Source: DAOPXV01 sp035352535 (GTDB taxonomy: Bacteria; Muiribacteriota; UBA9980). From it: a stretch of 14,790 nt of DNA. Under the pieces are notes generated by a model. That model did no database searches. It was not told where the DNA came from and worked only from the letters and a program-made list of their open reading frames with translations. This document shows, piece by piece, positions 1-7,485 of this stretch; position 1 is the first letter of the stretch; every line of letters starts with the position of its first letter. The translations under genes and the position numbers were made by a program. The stretch is from contig CAZJFS010000108.1 of assembly GCA_964545075.1 (NCBI GenBank), forward strand, positions 1-14,790, given 5' to 3'.

Positions 1-1274
1 CGAATCCCGGACTTGCGGAATTCGCGAAAATATCATGCGTATACGGCGACGAGGAGAACGCGGCATCTTTCGCGGACGCAAAACCCTTAGAACCAAAGAT
101 TCCGGCAGAAAAAAAAGTCGTAGCGGAAACCGATATAACGAAAAAACTCGAACTTAAATCCGATGAAGCCATAGATCTGAACGCGATCGTAAAAGAGCGC
201 GTGATCGAAGCTCAAAAAGCTGAAAAACCGATTCTCATAGCCGACGCGGGAAAAAACAAGACTGCCGATAAAATTAGAGCGGCCGAACCGGAAGAGGAAA
301 TAACGGCGGATCCTTCGCCAAATAAGGCCGCCGATAAAACTTTAAAAAATGAAAATTCAAAAAATATAAAAGAAACTGATAAATCATCTAAATTAAAGAA
401 GAATAAGTCCGATAACAATAATCTAGAGAAAGACAAGAAAAGCTACGATGAATTCTTTAAAAAGCTCGACGAGCAGAAATTAAAGGTCCGCAAAGCCGAC
501 GATGAAAATTCATCTTTTGATGATATCGAAAAATTTTTAGCCGCGAAAGAGCAGAAGAACGGCTATGTAAAACCGGCGAAAAAAGAGAAGCTCAGCGGGT
601 TTAAAGACGACATATACGAAATGGCCAGAATAGGCGAAAGCGCCGGAGTCAAAGGCAAAGACGCTAAATCGAAAACAACGGCGAAAGCGATCGAAAAAAT
701 TCCGACCTCAGGCGAAGAACTTAAACCTTTAATAGAAAGCACCGAAGAAACGGCCTTAGAAGAACCTGAAGATCGAAGCATAGTCGGAAGATTATTTAAA
801 AAGAAAAAGAAGAGCCAGAAAAAAGTCACCGAAAAATACGCGCAGGAAAAAGACAGCGATAAGCTTTTAAATGAACTCAAGGATAGCGACAGCAAGATAC
901 TTCCAGAAGACACACTGGCTTCGATAGCTAAAAACGAGCTCCCGGAAAACTCTAAACCGAAAACGGTAAAGGGCGCCGTTAAAACGGAAACAAAAACGCC
1001 GAAGATATCAATTGAAAAAAGCGGCGAACCGGACCTGAAACCAGAAAACAACGGATGCGTGGGAAATATGAGAACGCTCGTTGATATGGCCGCGAAATAC
1101 ATTGAAAAACACCCGGAAGCAAGAAAGATATCAATGAATATGCTTATAAGTGAAGGGCTTTTGAAGGAACCTCTTAAATGCTCCGCGGGCGGAAGATACT
1201 TGATCGACATCAACGGCGGCAAAGCCGAAGTAACCTGTATAAACGTTAACGGCACCGGACACGGAAAATATTAA
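1..1274 (+). CDS. Lys/Glu-rich protein with pilin-like three-cysteine C-terminus (5' partial)
   Basis: The reading frame is open from the first full codon at base 3 to the TAA at 1272-1274 (423 residues visible), so the true start lies before the window; the GTG at 201 has no ribosome binding site and is not the start. Residues 1 to about 345 are low-complexity, rich in Lys, Glu, Asp and Ala, with basic runs such as GRLFKKKKKSQKK, and look disordered. The last 72 residues are different: Cys352-x-x-Asn-x-Arg-Thr-Leu, a helix with an Ile-Ser-x-x-x-Leu segment, then Leu-Lys-x-Pro-x-Lys-Cys393-x-x-Gly-Gly-x-Tyr and a final beta hairpin with Cys412. That pattern resembles the globular C-terminal part of some type IV pilin and pseudopilin proteins (CxxN...L...G.L..P..CP.GG.Y......V.C). 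Function is unknown. The next gene starts 41 bases downstream on the same strand and is probably co-transcribed. Confidence 0.8.
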   Translation, partial: NPGLAEFAKISCVYGDEENAASFADAKPLEPKIPAEKKVVAETDITKKLELKSDEAIDLNAIVKERVIEAQKAEKPILIADAGKNKTADKIRAAEPEEEITADPSPNKAADKTLKNENSKNIKETDKSSKLKKNKSDNNNLEKDKKSYDEFFKKLDEQKLKVRKADDENSSFDDIEKFLAAKEQKNGYVKPAKKEKLSGFKDDIYEMARIGESAGVKGKDAKSKTTAKAIEKIPTSGEELKPLIESTEETALEEPEDRSIVGRLFKKKKKSQKKVTEKYAQEKDSDKLLNELKDSDSKILPEDTLASIAKNELPENSKPKTVKGAVKTETKTPKISIEKSGEPDLKPENNGCVGNMRTLVDMAAKYIEKHPEARKISMNMLISEGLLKEPLKCSAGGRYLIDINGGKAEVTCINVNGTGHGKY

Positions 1275-1315
1275 AAATATAAATAATTTGAAGATCCTAA
1301 TAGCGGGAGGCGCAC

Positions 1316-2323
1316 ATGAGAGTCAAAGCATTTACACGAAGCATTTTCTTACTAAAAATAATAGCACTAGCCATATTTACGGTTATTATAACTTCAGGCA
1401 TTGCCGCCGCGGCAACGACGGTGGTCGCCACCGTTCCGGATGAGCGCGGACTTCGGCCCTCAGGTTTCGGCGAAGCCGGATGCCGCGAGCTCGGAATGGG
1501 CGAGGCGGCGGTAGCATTATCAAATGACGCTTCCGGCGCATTCTGGAACCCTGCCGGACTCGCATTCTTAAAGCTCGGCAAACGCGAAGCCGAAGTAATG
1601 GTAAAAGCCAACGACAGGAATAAGGCTACTTACGACTCGGTCGCGCTTACAGGCTCGGTATATTCAGATGAAAAAAAAGCGGAATTTTCAATACAGCAAT
1701 ACCTTGAAAGCAATATGAAAGCTCCGGTTTACGATAAAAAACTCAATTATAACTATGGAATCGGCGGTATTTTTACCAACCAGTACGGCGGAGTACGCGT
1801 AAACAATTTAGTGTTCGGCGTCGGCAAAAAAATCGACAAGATAAAAGGTCTCGCGATTGGCACAAAGGTCCGCGTAGCCGGCTACACGGATTACATGAGC
1901 GCTCAAAACACGCTCGAAGGCTTCACTGAAGTCGCGGCCGGAGCCGGAGCGATCTACGACCTCAATAAATTCGTAAAGGTAGGACTCGCGCTTGACAATC
2001 TTGTAAAATCCAGTAAATATGAGTTACCAACGTGCCTCACCATGGGCCTGGCGATAAATATCGCCGAAGGAACGGTCATAGCCATGGATGGCTACAACCT
2101 GATAGACCAGAAAAATATACTCGGAAGCACCGAATTCCGCGCGGGCGTCGAAAAAGCGTTCATGGACAATGCTTTTACGATAAGACTCGGAACCAAAAAC
2201 GGTAATTTGAACCTCGGCTTCGGAATGCAGTTCACGCCGGAATTCCACTTTGATTACGCGTTCATGGCCGATTACGACACAAACATCCAGCAACACTTTG
2301 TTTCTGGAAACATTAGATTCTGA
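1316..2323 (+). CDS. PorV/UPF0164-like outer-membrane beta-barrel protein
   Basis: A 335-residue protein starting at ATG 1316, with a strong Shine-Dalgarno GGGAGG (1305-1310) five bases upstream. Residues 1-33 form a Sec signal peptide (basic start, hydrophobic core, AAA near the cut). The mature N-terminus carries the PorV/PorQ/UPF0164 hallmark: RPSGFGEAG...LGMGEAAVALSND followed by ASGAFWNPAGLA (about residues 47-80). The rest has alternating Gly/aromatic beta strands, and the chain ends in Phe, the usual recognition residue for the outer-membrane assembly machinery. Family members are FadL-like barrels; some act as shuttles or attachment proteins for secreted substrates (type IX), others have no known role. 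I see no type IX genes here, so only the outer-membrane location is supported. Two terminators follow. Confidence 0.85.
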   Translation: MRVKAFTRSIFLLKIIALAIFTVIITSGIAAAATTVVATVPDERGLRPSGFGEAGCRELGMGEAAVALSNDASGAFWNPAGLAFLKLGKREAEVMVKANDRNKATYDSVALTGSVYSDEKKAEFSIQQYLESNMKAPVYDKKLNYNYGIGGIFTNQYGGVRVNNLVFGVGKKIDKIKGLAIGTKVRVAGYTDYMSAQNTLEGFTEVAAGAGAIYDLNKFVKVGLALDNLVKSSKYELPTCLTMGLAINIAEGTVIAMDGYNLIDQKNILGSTEFRAGVEKAFMDNAFTIRLGTKNGNLNLGFGMQFTPEFHFDYAFMADYDTNIQQHFVSGNIRF

Positions 2324-2377
2324 TTTTTTCTCCCCAATAAATTCAAGGAAGAAAATTTTACAAGGAAATTGTGATTA

Positions 2378-2407
2378 CAGGCCCCTTAACCGGGGCCTGC
2401 TTTTTTT
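2378..2407 (+). terminator. Intrinsic terminator after the outer-membrane protein gene
   Basis: Perfect 8-bp stem CAGGCCCC (2378-2385) / GGGGCCTG (2392-2399), 6-base loop TTAACC, then C and seven T (2401-2407). The T run overlaps the stop codon of the convergent response-regulator gene (2406-2408). Confidence 0.9.
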
Positions 2408-3131
2408 ATATTTTCAACTTATATCCAAGTCTCGGCACGACGCTGACGATCGCGCCATATGGCGCGATTTTTTTCCGAAGCCTCGATATATGAGGGTCAA
2501 GGCTGCTTGATTCTATGTAGTTATCGCCCCAAACGTTTTTTATCAGATCATCGCGTTTAATGAGCTTGCCCATGTTTTGGTTCAACGTCTTAAGTATCAA
2601 AAACTCGGTATAACTTAAACTTACCGGAACGTTATCGACGATAACCTCTCCGGTTGAAAAATTAACGTTGAGCCCATTAAATGAAAAACATTCATCTTCC
2701 TTGTTCCGCGGCTGCGGGACGCCTGCGCGCGGAGCGAATACTCTTCTGGATATTGCTTTTATTCTTGACTTGAGTTCCTTCAAAGAAAAAGGTTTGCATA
2801 AATAATCGTCGGCGCCGGTTTCAAGCCCCATAATTCTGTCCTTCTCGGAAGCGCTGCCCGAAAGAATTATTACGGGAATATCAAGCCCGATCTTTCTCAT
2901 TTTTGAAAGTATATCAAGCCCGCTGCCATCGCCAAGGTTAACATCTAATACTATCATATAGTAATTTTTAAGCCATTCGGACGCTCCGCCGCTCTCTAAT
3001 TTTTCCGAAGCGGCGACGAAGCTGTTTATCGAGTCTATTTCAACGCCCTCTGGTTGAAATGAACGCGCAAGCAATTTAACGAGAACCATATCGTCTTCGA
3101 TAACAAGAATTTTTTGGTCGCTCAACCCCAT
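2406..3131 (-). CDS. OmpR/PhoB-family response regulator
   Basis: I place the start at ATG 3131, because GGAGA lies 7 bases upstream of it; the frame could also open at TTG 3149 but that codon lacks a binding site. The 241-residue product has a receiver domain at 1-120: acidic pocket E12-D13-D14, phosphoacceptor D63 (IVLDVNLGDGSG), S91 and K113 (CKPF). A linker follows, then a winged-helix DNA-binding domain at about 148-241 (LSYTEFLILKTLNQN, recognition helix SSLDPHISRLRKKI, wing VPRLGYKLKI). It is a phosphorylation-controlled transcription factor of the Trans_reg_C class. No histidine kinase gene is adjacent, so it is an orphan in this window. It has its own promoter (3183-3211) and is separated from the upstream gene by a terminator. 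Its targets are unknown. The C-terminal codons double as a plus-strand terminator. Confidence 0.93.
   Translation of the reverse strand: MGLSDQKILVIEDDMVLVKLLARSFQPEGVEIDSINSFVAASEKLESGGASEWLKNYYMIVLDVNLGDGSGLDILSKMRKIGLDIPVIILSGSASEKDRIMGLETGADDYLCKPFSLKELKSRIKAISRRVFAPRAGVPQPRNKEDECFSFNGLNVNFSTGEVIVDNVPVSLSYTEFLILKTLNQNMGKLIKRDDLIKNVWGDNYIESSSLDPHISRLRKKIAPYGAIVSVVPRLGYKLKI
2449..2474 (+). terminator. Second intrinsic terminator, embedded in the convergent response-regulator gene
   Basis: A perfect 20-base palindrome, ATCGCGCCAT/ATGGCGCGAT (2449-2468), can fold as an 8-bp stem with an ATAT loop, followed by seven T (2468-2474) on the plus strand. It lies inside the coding sequence of the response regulator (residues K-K-I-A-P-Y-G-A-I near its C-terminus). 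It would stop plus-strand readthrough that escaped the terminator at 2378-2407. The structure is seen directly; its activity is inferred. Confidence 0.7.
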
Positions 3132-3182
3132 TTTTATTTCTCCGAACAATTATTTTAAAAAAACGCAAAATTAATTTTAAAT

Positions 3183-3211
3183 ATTATACCATTTCATAAA
3201 ATTTTATTCAA
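3183..3211 (-). promoter_or_regulatory. Sigma70-type promoter of the response-regulator gene
   Basis: Read on the minus strand: -35 TTGAAT (3206-3211), 17-base spacer, -10 TATAAT (3183-3188) preceded by TG-G, an extended -10. Predicted transcription starts near 3176, giving a leader of about 45 bases to ATG 3131. Confidence 0.8.
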
Positions 3212-3299
3212 CATAAATTTAAGAACCGGCAACTTCAAACGCATAACTACAGCCAATTTAAGACTTTTTTTAACGCAAGCATGATGATGAACAATAATT

Positions 3300-3356
3300 A
3301 TCAAAAATTATAGCCCGAACATCAAAATTTAACTTAGTTAGGTTGATGATCGGGCC
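3300..3356 (-). terminator. Probable terminator downstream of the LysM-like gene
   Basis: Stem GCCCGA-x-CATCAA (3313-3325) pairs with TTGATG-x-TCGGGC (3343-3355) with a single internal A/A mismatch; the loop contains a further TAAC/GTTA pairing. Read on the minus strand, the stem is followed by TATAATTTTT. Read on the plus strand it is followed by a five-T run a few bases later, so weak bidirectional action is possible. Confidence 0.6.
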
Positions 3357-3388
3357 ATATCTATTTTTCGTCGGATTTTTGCGGTCAA

Positions 3389-3844
3389 TTACTTGTTTTG
3401 AGTTTGTTTATCGACTCTTTCAGTTATTTTTCCGCCCTGTTTAAGTTTGTTTTTAAGTTCGCCGATCTTCACATAAAAATCACTGTATTTAAATTTTTTA
3501 AAGCTTTTTATAAGATCGGATTTCTCAATTTCGGTCTTCGCTCTTTTTATGCTTTTTAAAACATCGGCGGAGGGCAATAATATGACATCGCCGTCTTTTA
3601 AGCCAATATCGCTGAATTTAGCTTTGTTTATGTCAAAATCAATAACGTTGATATTATTGAATTTTAAAAGTTCCGTAACAAGAGACGTGTCGTCAAGATT
3701 TTGTTTGGCGAAATTTTTAAGGGACTCTTCGGCCTTAACGACATAATTTTTAAACACATCGTCACCGGCGCTTGAAACGCCATAAAAACCTAATGATAAA
3801 GTAATTATCAATAAAATGGAAAACAAAGTTTTTAATGATTTCAT
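3389..3844 (-). CDS. Small secreted protein with a divergent LysM-like domain
   Basis: A 151-residue protein with ATG at 3844 and Shine-Dalgarno AAGGAG nine bases upstream. Residues 1-26 are a Sec signal peptide ending in VSSA. Residues 34-91 follow the LysM pattern (YVVKAEESLKNFAKQ at the start, LVTELLKFNNI in the middle, GLKDGDVILLP at the end), with the usual GDTL turn replaced by AEESL. The tail is Lys-rich and helical. LysM modules bind peptidoglycan glycans, so a periplasmic or wall-associated role is likely. It lies 130 bases downstream of the minor-pilin operon on the same strand. LysM proteins do accompany pilus and secretion machines in other bacteria, but a functional link here is inference. 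The A/T-rich upstream region has only a weak promoter match (TTGAAA 3945-3950, 19-base spacer, TAAAAT 3920-3925). Confidence 0.7.
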   Translation of the reverse strand: MKSLKTLFSILLIITLSLGFYGVSSAGDDVFKNYVVKAEESLKNFAKQNLDDTSLVTELLKFNNINVIDFDINKAKFSDIGLKDGDVILLPSADVLKSIKRAKTEIEKSDLIKSFKKFKYSDFYVKIGELKNKLKQGGKITERVDKQTQNK

Positions 3845-3904
3845 AGCATATCACTCCTTCGAATTTTTTCAGTTATTTATTTATTTATTAAATGTTCACG
3901 AAAA

Positions 3905-3929
3905 TATTTTACTACTACTATTTTACTAC
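3905..3929. repeat. 11-base direct repeat upstream of the LysM-like gene
   Basis: TATTTTACTAC occurs twice (3905-3915 and 3919-3929), separated by TAC, in the 130-base A/T-rich gap. Four tandem TTTA-type units lie nearby (about 3873-3889). This could be a tandem operator site or simple slippage. Confidence 0.5.
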
Positions 3930-3973
3930 AAAAAATGAAAAATGTTTCAATATTTATTAAAATATTTATTTAT

Positions 3974-4582
3974 TTAATCTTTGATTTCATTGTTCAACTG
4001 GAAATTCTTATTTAAAAGTCTTGGGTATATGGTGTATTGAACCTTAACTTCCTCATGCGCGCGTGAAACGTTTTCATCAGCCAGAGCGCTTATCTTAACC
4101 GTAAAGTAAACCGGTTTGAACTTATCAGGGTTATTTTGAACGGCAGGATCGTAATTATGCTTTATTCCGAAATCCTTGATCCTGCCGCGGCCGAATCTTT
4201 GTGAGTTCCCGTCGACGGTTTTTACTATTTCTCTGGCTTTTTCATCGAATTCATAGCGGATGACGGAAGGTTTATTAGACTTGCCGCTGTCGGTCCACAA
4301 AGTTTTATTATAAAAAAACGATTTTATCCACGTATCTTTAGTCTGCGTTATAATATCGGTATTATCGCTGTCCAGGGTCGGAAGCGAAGATAACTCATAT
4401 CTTAATCCTTCCATCAGGATTGAAACCGCATGTATGTTCTGAAGCTTTTCGCCTGAAGTTCTAACGAAAAAATAGCTGTTGGTGAACATGTTATAGCCGA
4501 CCGACATTACGCCCACCGTCAGCACCAGCACGACAAGCACTTCGACTATAGTAAAAGCCTTGTTCATACGTAATTTCATCAT
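3974..4582 (-). CDS. Minor (pseudo)pilin, PilW/GspJ-like
   Basis: The 202-residue product starts with a short basic leader, MMKLRMNKA, followed by FTIVEVLVVLVLTVGVMSVGY: a class III prepilin signal cut before Phe, with Glu at mature position 5 and a hydrophobic helix. Ala instead of the usual Gly precedes the cut. The rest (LQNIHAVSILMEGLRYELSSL, then a beta-rich globular domain) matches the general layout of GspJ/PilW minor pilins, which cap the tip of a pilus or pseudopilus. The start overlaps the upstream stop as ATGA (4579-4582), so translation is coupled. Two adjacent ATG codons (4582 and 4579) could both serve. No convincing terminator follows; the A/T-rich gap to the next gene has only an all-A/T hairpin. 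Confidence 0.83.
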   Translation of the reverse strand: MMKLRMNKAFTIVEVLVVLVLTVGVMSVGYNMFTNSYFFVRTSGEKLQNIHAVSILMEGLRYELSSLPTLDSDNTDIITQTKDTWIKSFFYNKTLWTDSGKSNKPSVIRYEFDEKAREIVKTVDGNSQRFGRGRIKDFGIKHNYDPAVQNNPDKFKPVYFTVKISALADENVSRAHEEVKVQYTIYPRLLNKNFQLNNEIKD

Positions 4583-5067
4583 AAATTCACCAGTTTTCGA
4601 ACAAGCGTAGATAATTTTATAGAAACGGGCCTTTTCGTAGTAACGCCCTTATCGCCTTGCGCGCTTATGACCCAGCTCACATCCACGGTAATCTTTCTCA
4701 TTTTATATTTCGCCTGGCCGCCGTTAAATTTTTCATCTATTTCTTTCGATATGGTCACTTTTCTTGTAAATGCTGATTTAGCATCCGGTTTTGCCATTTC
4801 ATCCGGACCTATCTCAAGCGCTTTAAAAGCTGTATCGTCATCAACCTTGTCCAGATCTTTAAGTTTTTTATAAGGCGTGGTTTTTATGCGATCTATCATA
4901 TCGGCCGCGTAAGCTATGCCTTTCATTTCTTCTATCGTCGATTCGGCGCCGCGCCGGGCGTTCATGATGTTCATGACTATCGGAACGAACGCGAAAGAAA
5001 GTATCGCTATGGCGACAAGAATTTCAATCATTGTAAACGCCTTGTTTTTGAAGTTGTTTTTTACCAT
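4579..5067 (-). CDS. Minor (pseudo)pilin, PilV/GspI-like
   Basis: Prepilin leader MVKNNFKNKA followed by FTMIEILVAIAILSFAFVPI, again with Ala before the predicted cleavage site and Glu at position 5. The length (162 residues from ATG 5067) and the helix continuing as NARRGAESTIEEMKGIAYAADMIDRIK fit the PilV/GspI group. I prefer ATG 5067 because it gives a normal 10-residue leader and a 7-base overlap with the upstream stop (ATGGTAA). An ATG at 5085 is in frame but would lengthen the leader and the overlap. The product should be processed by a prepilin peptidase and act with its two neighbours as a minor-pilin tip complex. Confidence 0.83.
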   Translation of the reverse strand: MVKNNFKNKAFTMIEILVAIAILSFAFVPIVMNIMNARRGAESTIEEMKGIAYAADMIDRIKTTPYKKLKDLDKVDDDTAFKALEIGPDEMAKPDAKSAFTRKVTISKEIDEKFNGGQAKYKMRKITVDVSWVISAQGDKGVTTKRPVSIKLSTLVRKLVNL

Positions 5068-7370
5068 TCCGAAGTCACCGTCCATTCCTGTATGGTCGGC
5101 ATCATATTGACCGAATAAGCGAATTCATTGGTTAAATAACTCGCTTTTGTCTTCGGATCGGGATCGGGATATAAGATCGGGTTATATTCGATAATCGGCG
5201 AACCAGAGGCGTTCTTTCTCATTCCCGTGAATTCATCGAGTTTTATCGAATTTACGGCTATGCCGCCAAAAATATCGACCGTTTTCTGAGGATCGGTGAC
5301 TGTCAGGGAACCCTCGATCGCGCCTTTTTTATCGTACAGCGAAACGAGATGGGCGCAGACTGGATTTCCGTCCACTATTATTTTATCGCCAAGGCTGACT
5401 ATAGTTAAAAGGCTTGCCGCGAGAGCGCTTTTTTCTTTAAGCGTCTTTCCGTCCCTGATGCTTTTTCTATCTTTTATATCTATTTTCTTTATCTTCACGC
5501 TTTTCTGGCTCACTATTATTCCGCCGCGTTCGATATCGGTGATAACGGGAATCTCAACGTCTACGTCCTTATCGAAAACCACTACCTTATTGAGCGTAAG
5601 TTTTCCGCCCTTAACGACTTCGTCCCAGAAATCCTTCTGTTCATCCTTTGAGACAAGCATCGTCTGGCGTTCGTTAAAATAAGTTTTAATGAATTTCATC
5701 TTATTGAGATCTTCCGTGATATCGGCATAACCCTTAACTATGTTTTTGGTGAACGTTGCGTCATCTTTCGGAATTATAGAATTATATTTATTCGCGAGCT
5801 TCGGCTCAAACATTTTTTCAACGTCTTCAGGTATGCCGCCGGTGGTCGAAACAGGATAGGCTGAATGAATATAAGTATTATATTTTATGTCGGACATGGC
5901 ATTTTGAAAATTCGGCCAGTCGAGGCCGAAGGACCACATAGCGTATTGTTCGTCGGTGAGAAAAATAACGTTCTTGTGTCCCGGAACGGGGTTCGGATAA
6001 TTCGTCGGGTCCGTGCAATGGTTGCAAGTGCAGGGAGCAGGCTCGCCGTTTTTGGCCGGAGAATGGTTGGCGTCACCGGTATCCCACAACATTTTATGCG
6101 TGCCCGAATCTATGAATTTAAAAAAACCGGCGCGGTTGAAATTTCCGCCGGATTTATCGCATCTGAATATTCCAAGGGTAGCGAAAGCGCGGTAAACATT
6201 CCCGAGCATTACGTTATTTATATTGCCGTTTCCGCCGGGAGCGTCGGGCGAATCGAAAAAATGAAAAACCGACGAAAGCGCCTTTATGGCGGATGCGCTG
6301 GAACTGGTCGAACTCCCTTTACGGCAATATATATCGACGACGGAATTTAATCCTACAAGCTGATCGCTGTTCTGGCTGACAAGATCATCGGAAAATCCCG
6401 ACTCATAAAAAGCGGCTTCGTCGTCAGGCTTTTGTTTTCCTTTTCCAGCGTTTCCGACGCTTTTATTGAGGTAACACGAAGCGGGAGGCGGGGCGCTGAC
6501 CCTGAATAAGTGGTGGTCTTCCCCGGTTTCCTTGGCGCCTCCGGCTATATTTATTAATATGGGTTTTTTCTGATTCGTTTCATTTCCGCCGCTTCCGAGG
6601 AATACCCATCCGGTCTGGCCGCCGTTGGTATTGCGCACTATTACCGGCATGCCATCGGGCGCCGGGGTGCCGTTCTCGTTGACCTGTATGAGGTTGAAAG
6701 CTCCGCACGGGTTTTCTTTACCGCCGTCAGGCATGGCGATGGTTATGTCTTTATTTATTTTATCCTGTTTGAAAGCGTCCCTGAGGAAAAAACTGAATCT
6801 CGAAACAACCGGAAGAGCGCTGCATGTAAGTTTTATCGCCCTTTTCTCGCGGATGGTCTGAGATACGTTCATGGCGTCGCTCCAGGCCCTTGCGGTAACT
6901 TCGGCCACGCCCTGTTTTTCGGCCGAATTTTTAAGCGCTATTGGAGCTATATCAGAGAATTCACGCAAATATTTGACTTCAATTTTTATAGTGACCTTTA
7001 TTCCAGGATACATTTTTGAATACTGGTCGACTATTTCCTTCAAGAGCGGATAATTAGCGGGAGTATATGTCAATTCGTTACCTTTGCCGAAAAGTGTAGG
7101 AATTATCTGGCCGTTAAGATCTTTCTGATATATGGCGGTGAAAAGCTTTGAGTTCTGGTCGTTTAGCTGCGCCTCGAGTTCGTTCAATCCTATGGCGCAC
7201 GCCGCGTCGGCAATGTTAGCGAGAACGGAGATACGCGAATAACGCCCGGCAAGATGAGCTTCCTGGCGCAGAAGGCTCGAAAGGCTGTAAAAAAGAATGC
7301 TTATTATGGCGACCATGGCGACTATTATAGCGGTCGTCATGCCATTTTTTCTTGGCGATATTATAATCAT
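5061..7370 (-). CDS. Large PilX/GspK-like minor pilin-class protein with predicted beta-solenoid region
   Basis: A 769-residue protein with ATG 7370 and Shine-Dalgarno AAGG six bases upstream. Leader MIIISPRKNG precedes a hydrophobic segment MTTAIIVAMVAIISILFYSL (11-30), giving a prepilin-like Gly at -1 but no Glu at +5, as in many GspK/PilX proteins. A helix (about 31-70) follows as in that family. The body is far longer than ordinary PilX (under 200) or GspK (about 330). Notable parts: a Cys cluster CTCNHC (447-452) with other isolated Cys, Gly/Asn-rich loops at 375-390, and a C-terminal stretch (about 590-715) of short hydrophobic strands and turns (GGIIVSQKSVKI, LLTIVSLGDKIIVDG, GSLTVTDPQKTVDIFGGIAV) that suggests a beta-solenoid. 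First gene of a three-gene overlapping operon. Assignment to the pilin class is well supported; the role of the large domain is unknown. Confidence 0.75.
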   Translation of the reverse strand: MIIISPRKNGMTTAIIVAMVAIISILFYSLSSLLRQEAHLAGRYSRISVLANIADAACAIGLNELEAQLNDQNSKLFTAIYQKDLNGQIIPTLFGKGNELTYTPANYPLLKEIVDQYSKMYPGIKVTIKIEVKYLREFSDIAPIALKNSAEKQGVAEVTARAWSDAMNVSQTIREKRAIKLTCSALPVVSRFSFFLRDAFKQDKINKDITIAMPDGGKENPCGAFNLIQVNENGTPAPDGMPVIVRNTNGGQTGWVFLGSGGNETNQKKPILINIAGGAKETGEDHHLFRVSAPPPASCYLNKSVGNAGKGKQKPDDEAAFYESGFSDDLVSQNSDQLVGLNSVVDIYCRKGSSTSSSASAIKALSSVFHFFDSPDAPGGNGNINNVMLGNVYRAFATLGIFRCDKSGGNFNRAGFFKFIDSGTHKMLWDTGDANHSPAKNGEPAPCTCNHCTDPTNYPNPVPGHKNVIFLTDEQYAMWSFGLDWPNFQNAMSDIKYNTYIHSAYPVSTTGGIPEDVEKMFEPKLANKYNSIIPKDDATFTKNIVKGYADITEDLNKMKFIKTYFNERQTMLVSKDEQKDFWDEVVKGGKLTLNKVVVFDKDVDVEIPVITDIERGGIIVSQKSVKIKKIDIKDRKSIRDGKTLKEKSALAASLLTIVSLGDKIIVDGNPVCAHLVSLYDKKGAIEGSLTVTDPQKTVDIFGGIAVNSIKLDEFTGMRKNASGSPIIEYNPILYPDPDPKTKASYLTNEFAYSVNMMPTIQEWTVTSEW

Positions 7371-7485
7371 AAAAAACCTTCATTTTTCCATGGAGAGAGC
7401 CGGACGCAAATCAGATCGAAAAAACCGCTGGAACGAAAATAACCTTTGTTAAATTCAGCAAATTCGGTTTGTAATTTAAAGTTCA

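Noticed and set aside
563..1255. A 230-codon open frame on the minus strand opposite the Lys/Glu-rich gene
   Set aside because: It is an antisense shadow of AAA/GAA-rich coding sequence, giving Ser/Phe/Leu-rich nonsense with no ribosome binding site or family pattern.
3873..3977. TTTA/ATTT simple repeats as phase-variable elements
   Set aside because: The tracts are short (about four units), interrupted and located in generally A/T-rich DNA, so chance is sufficient.
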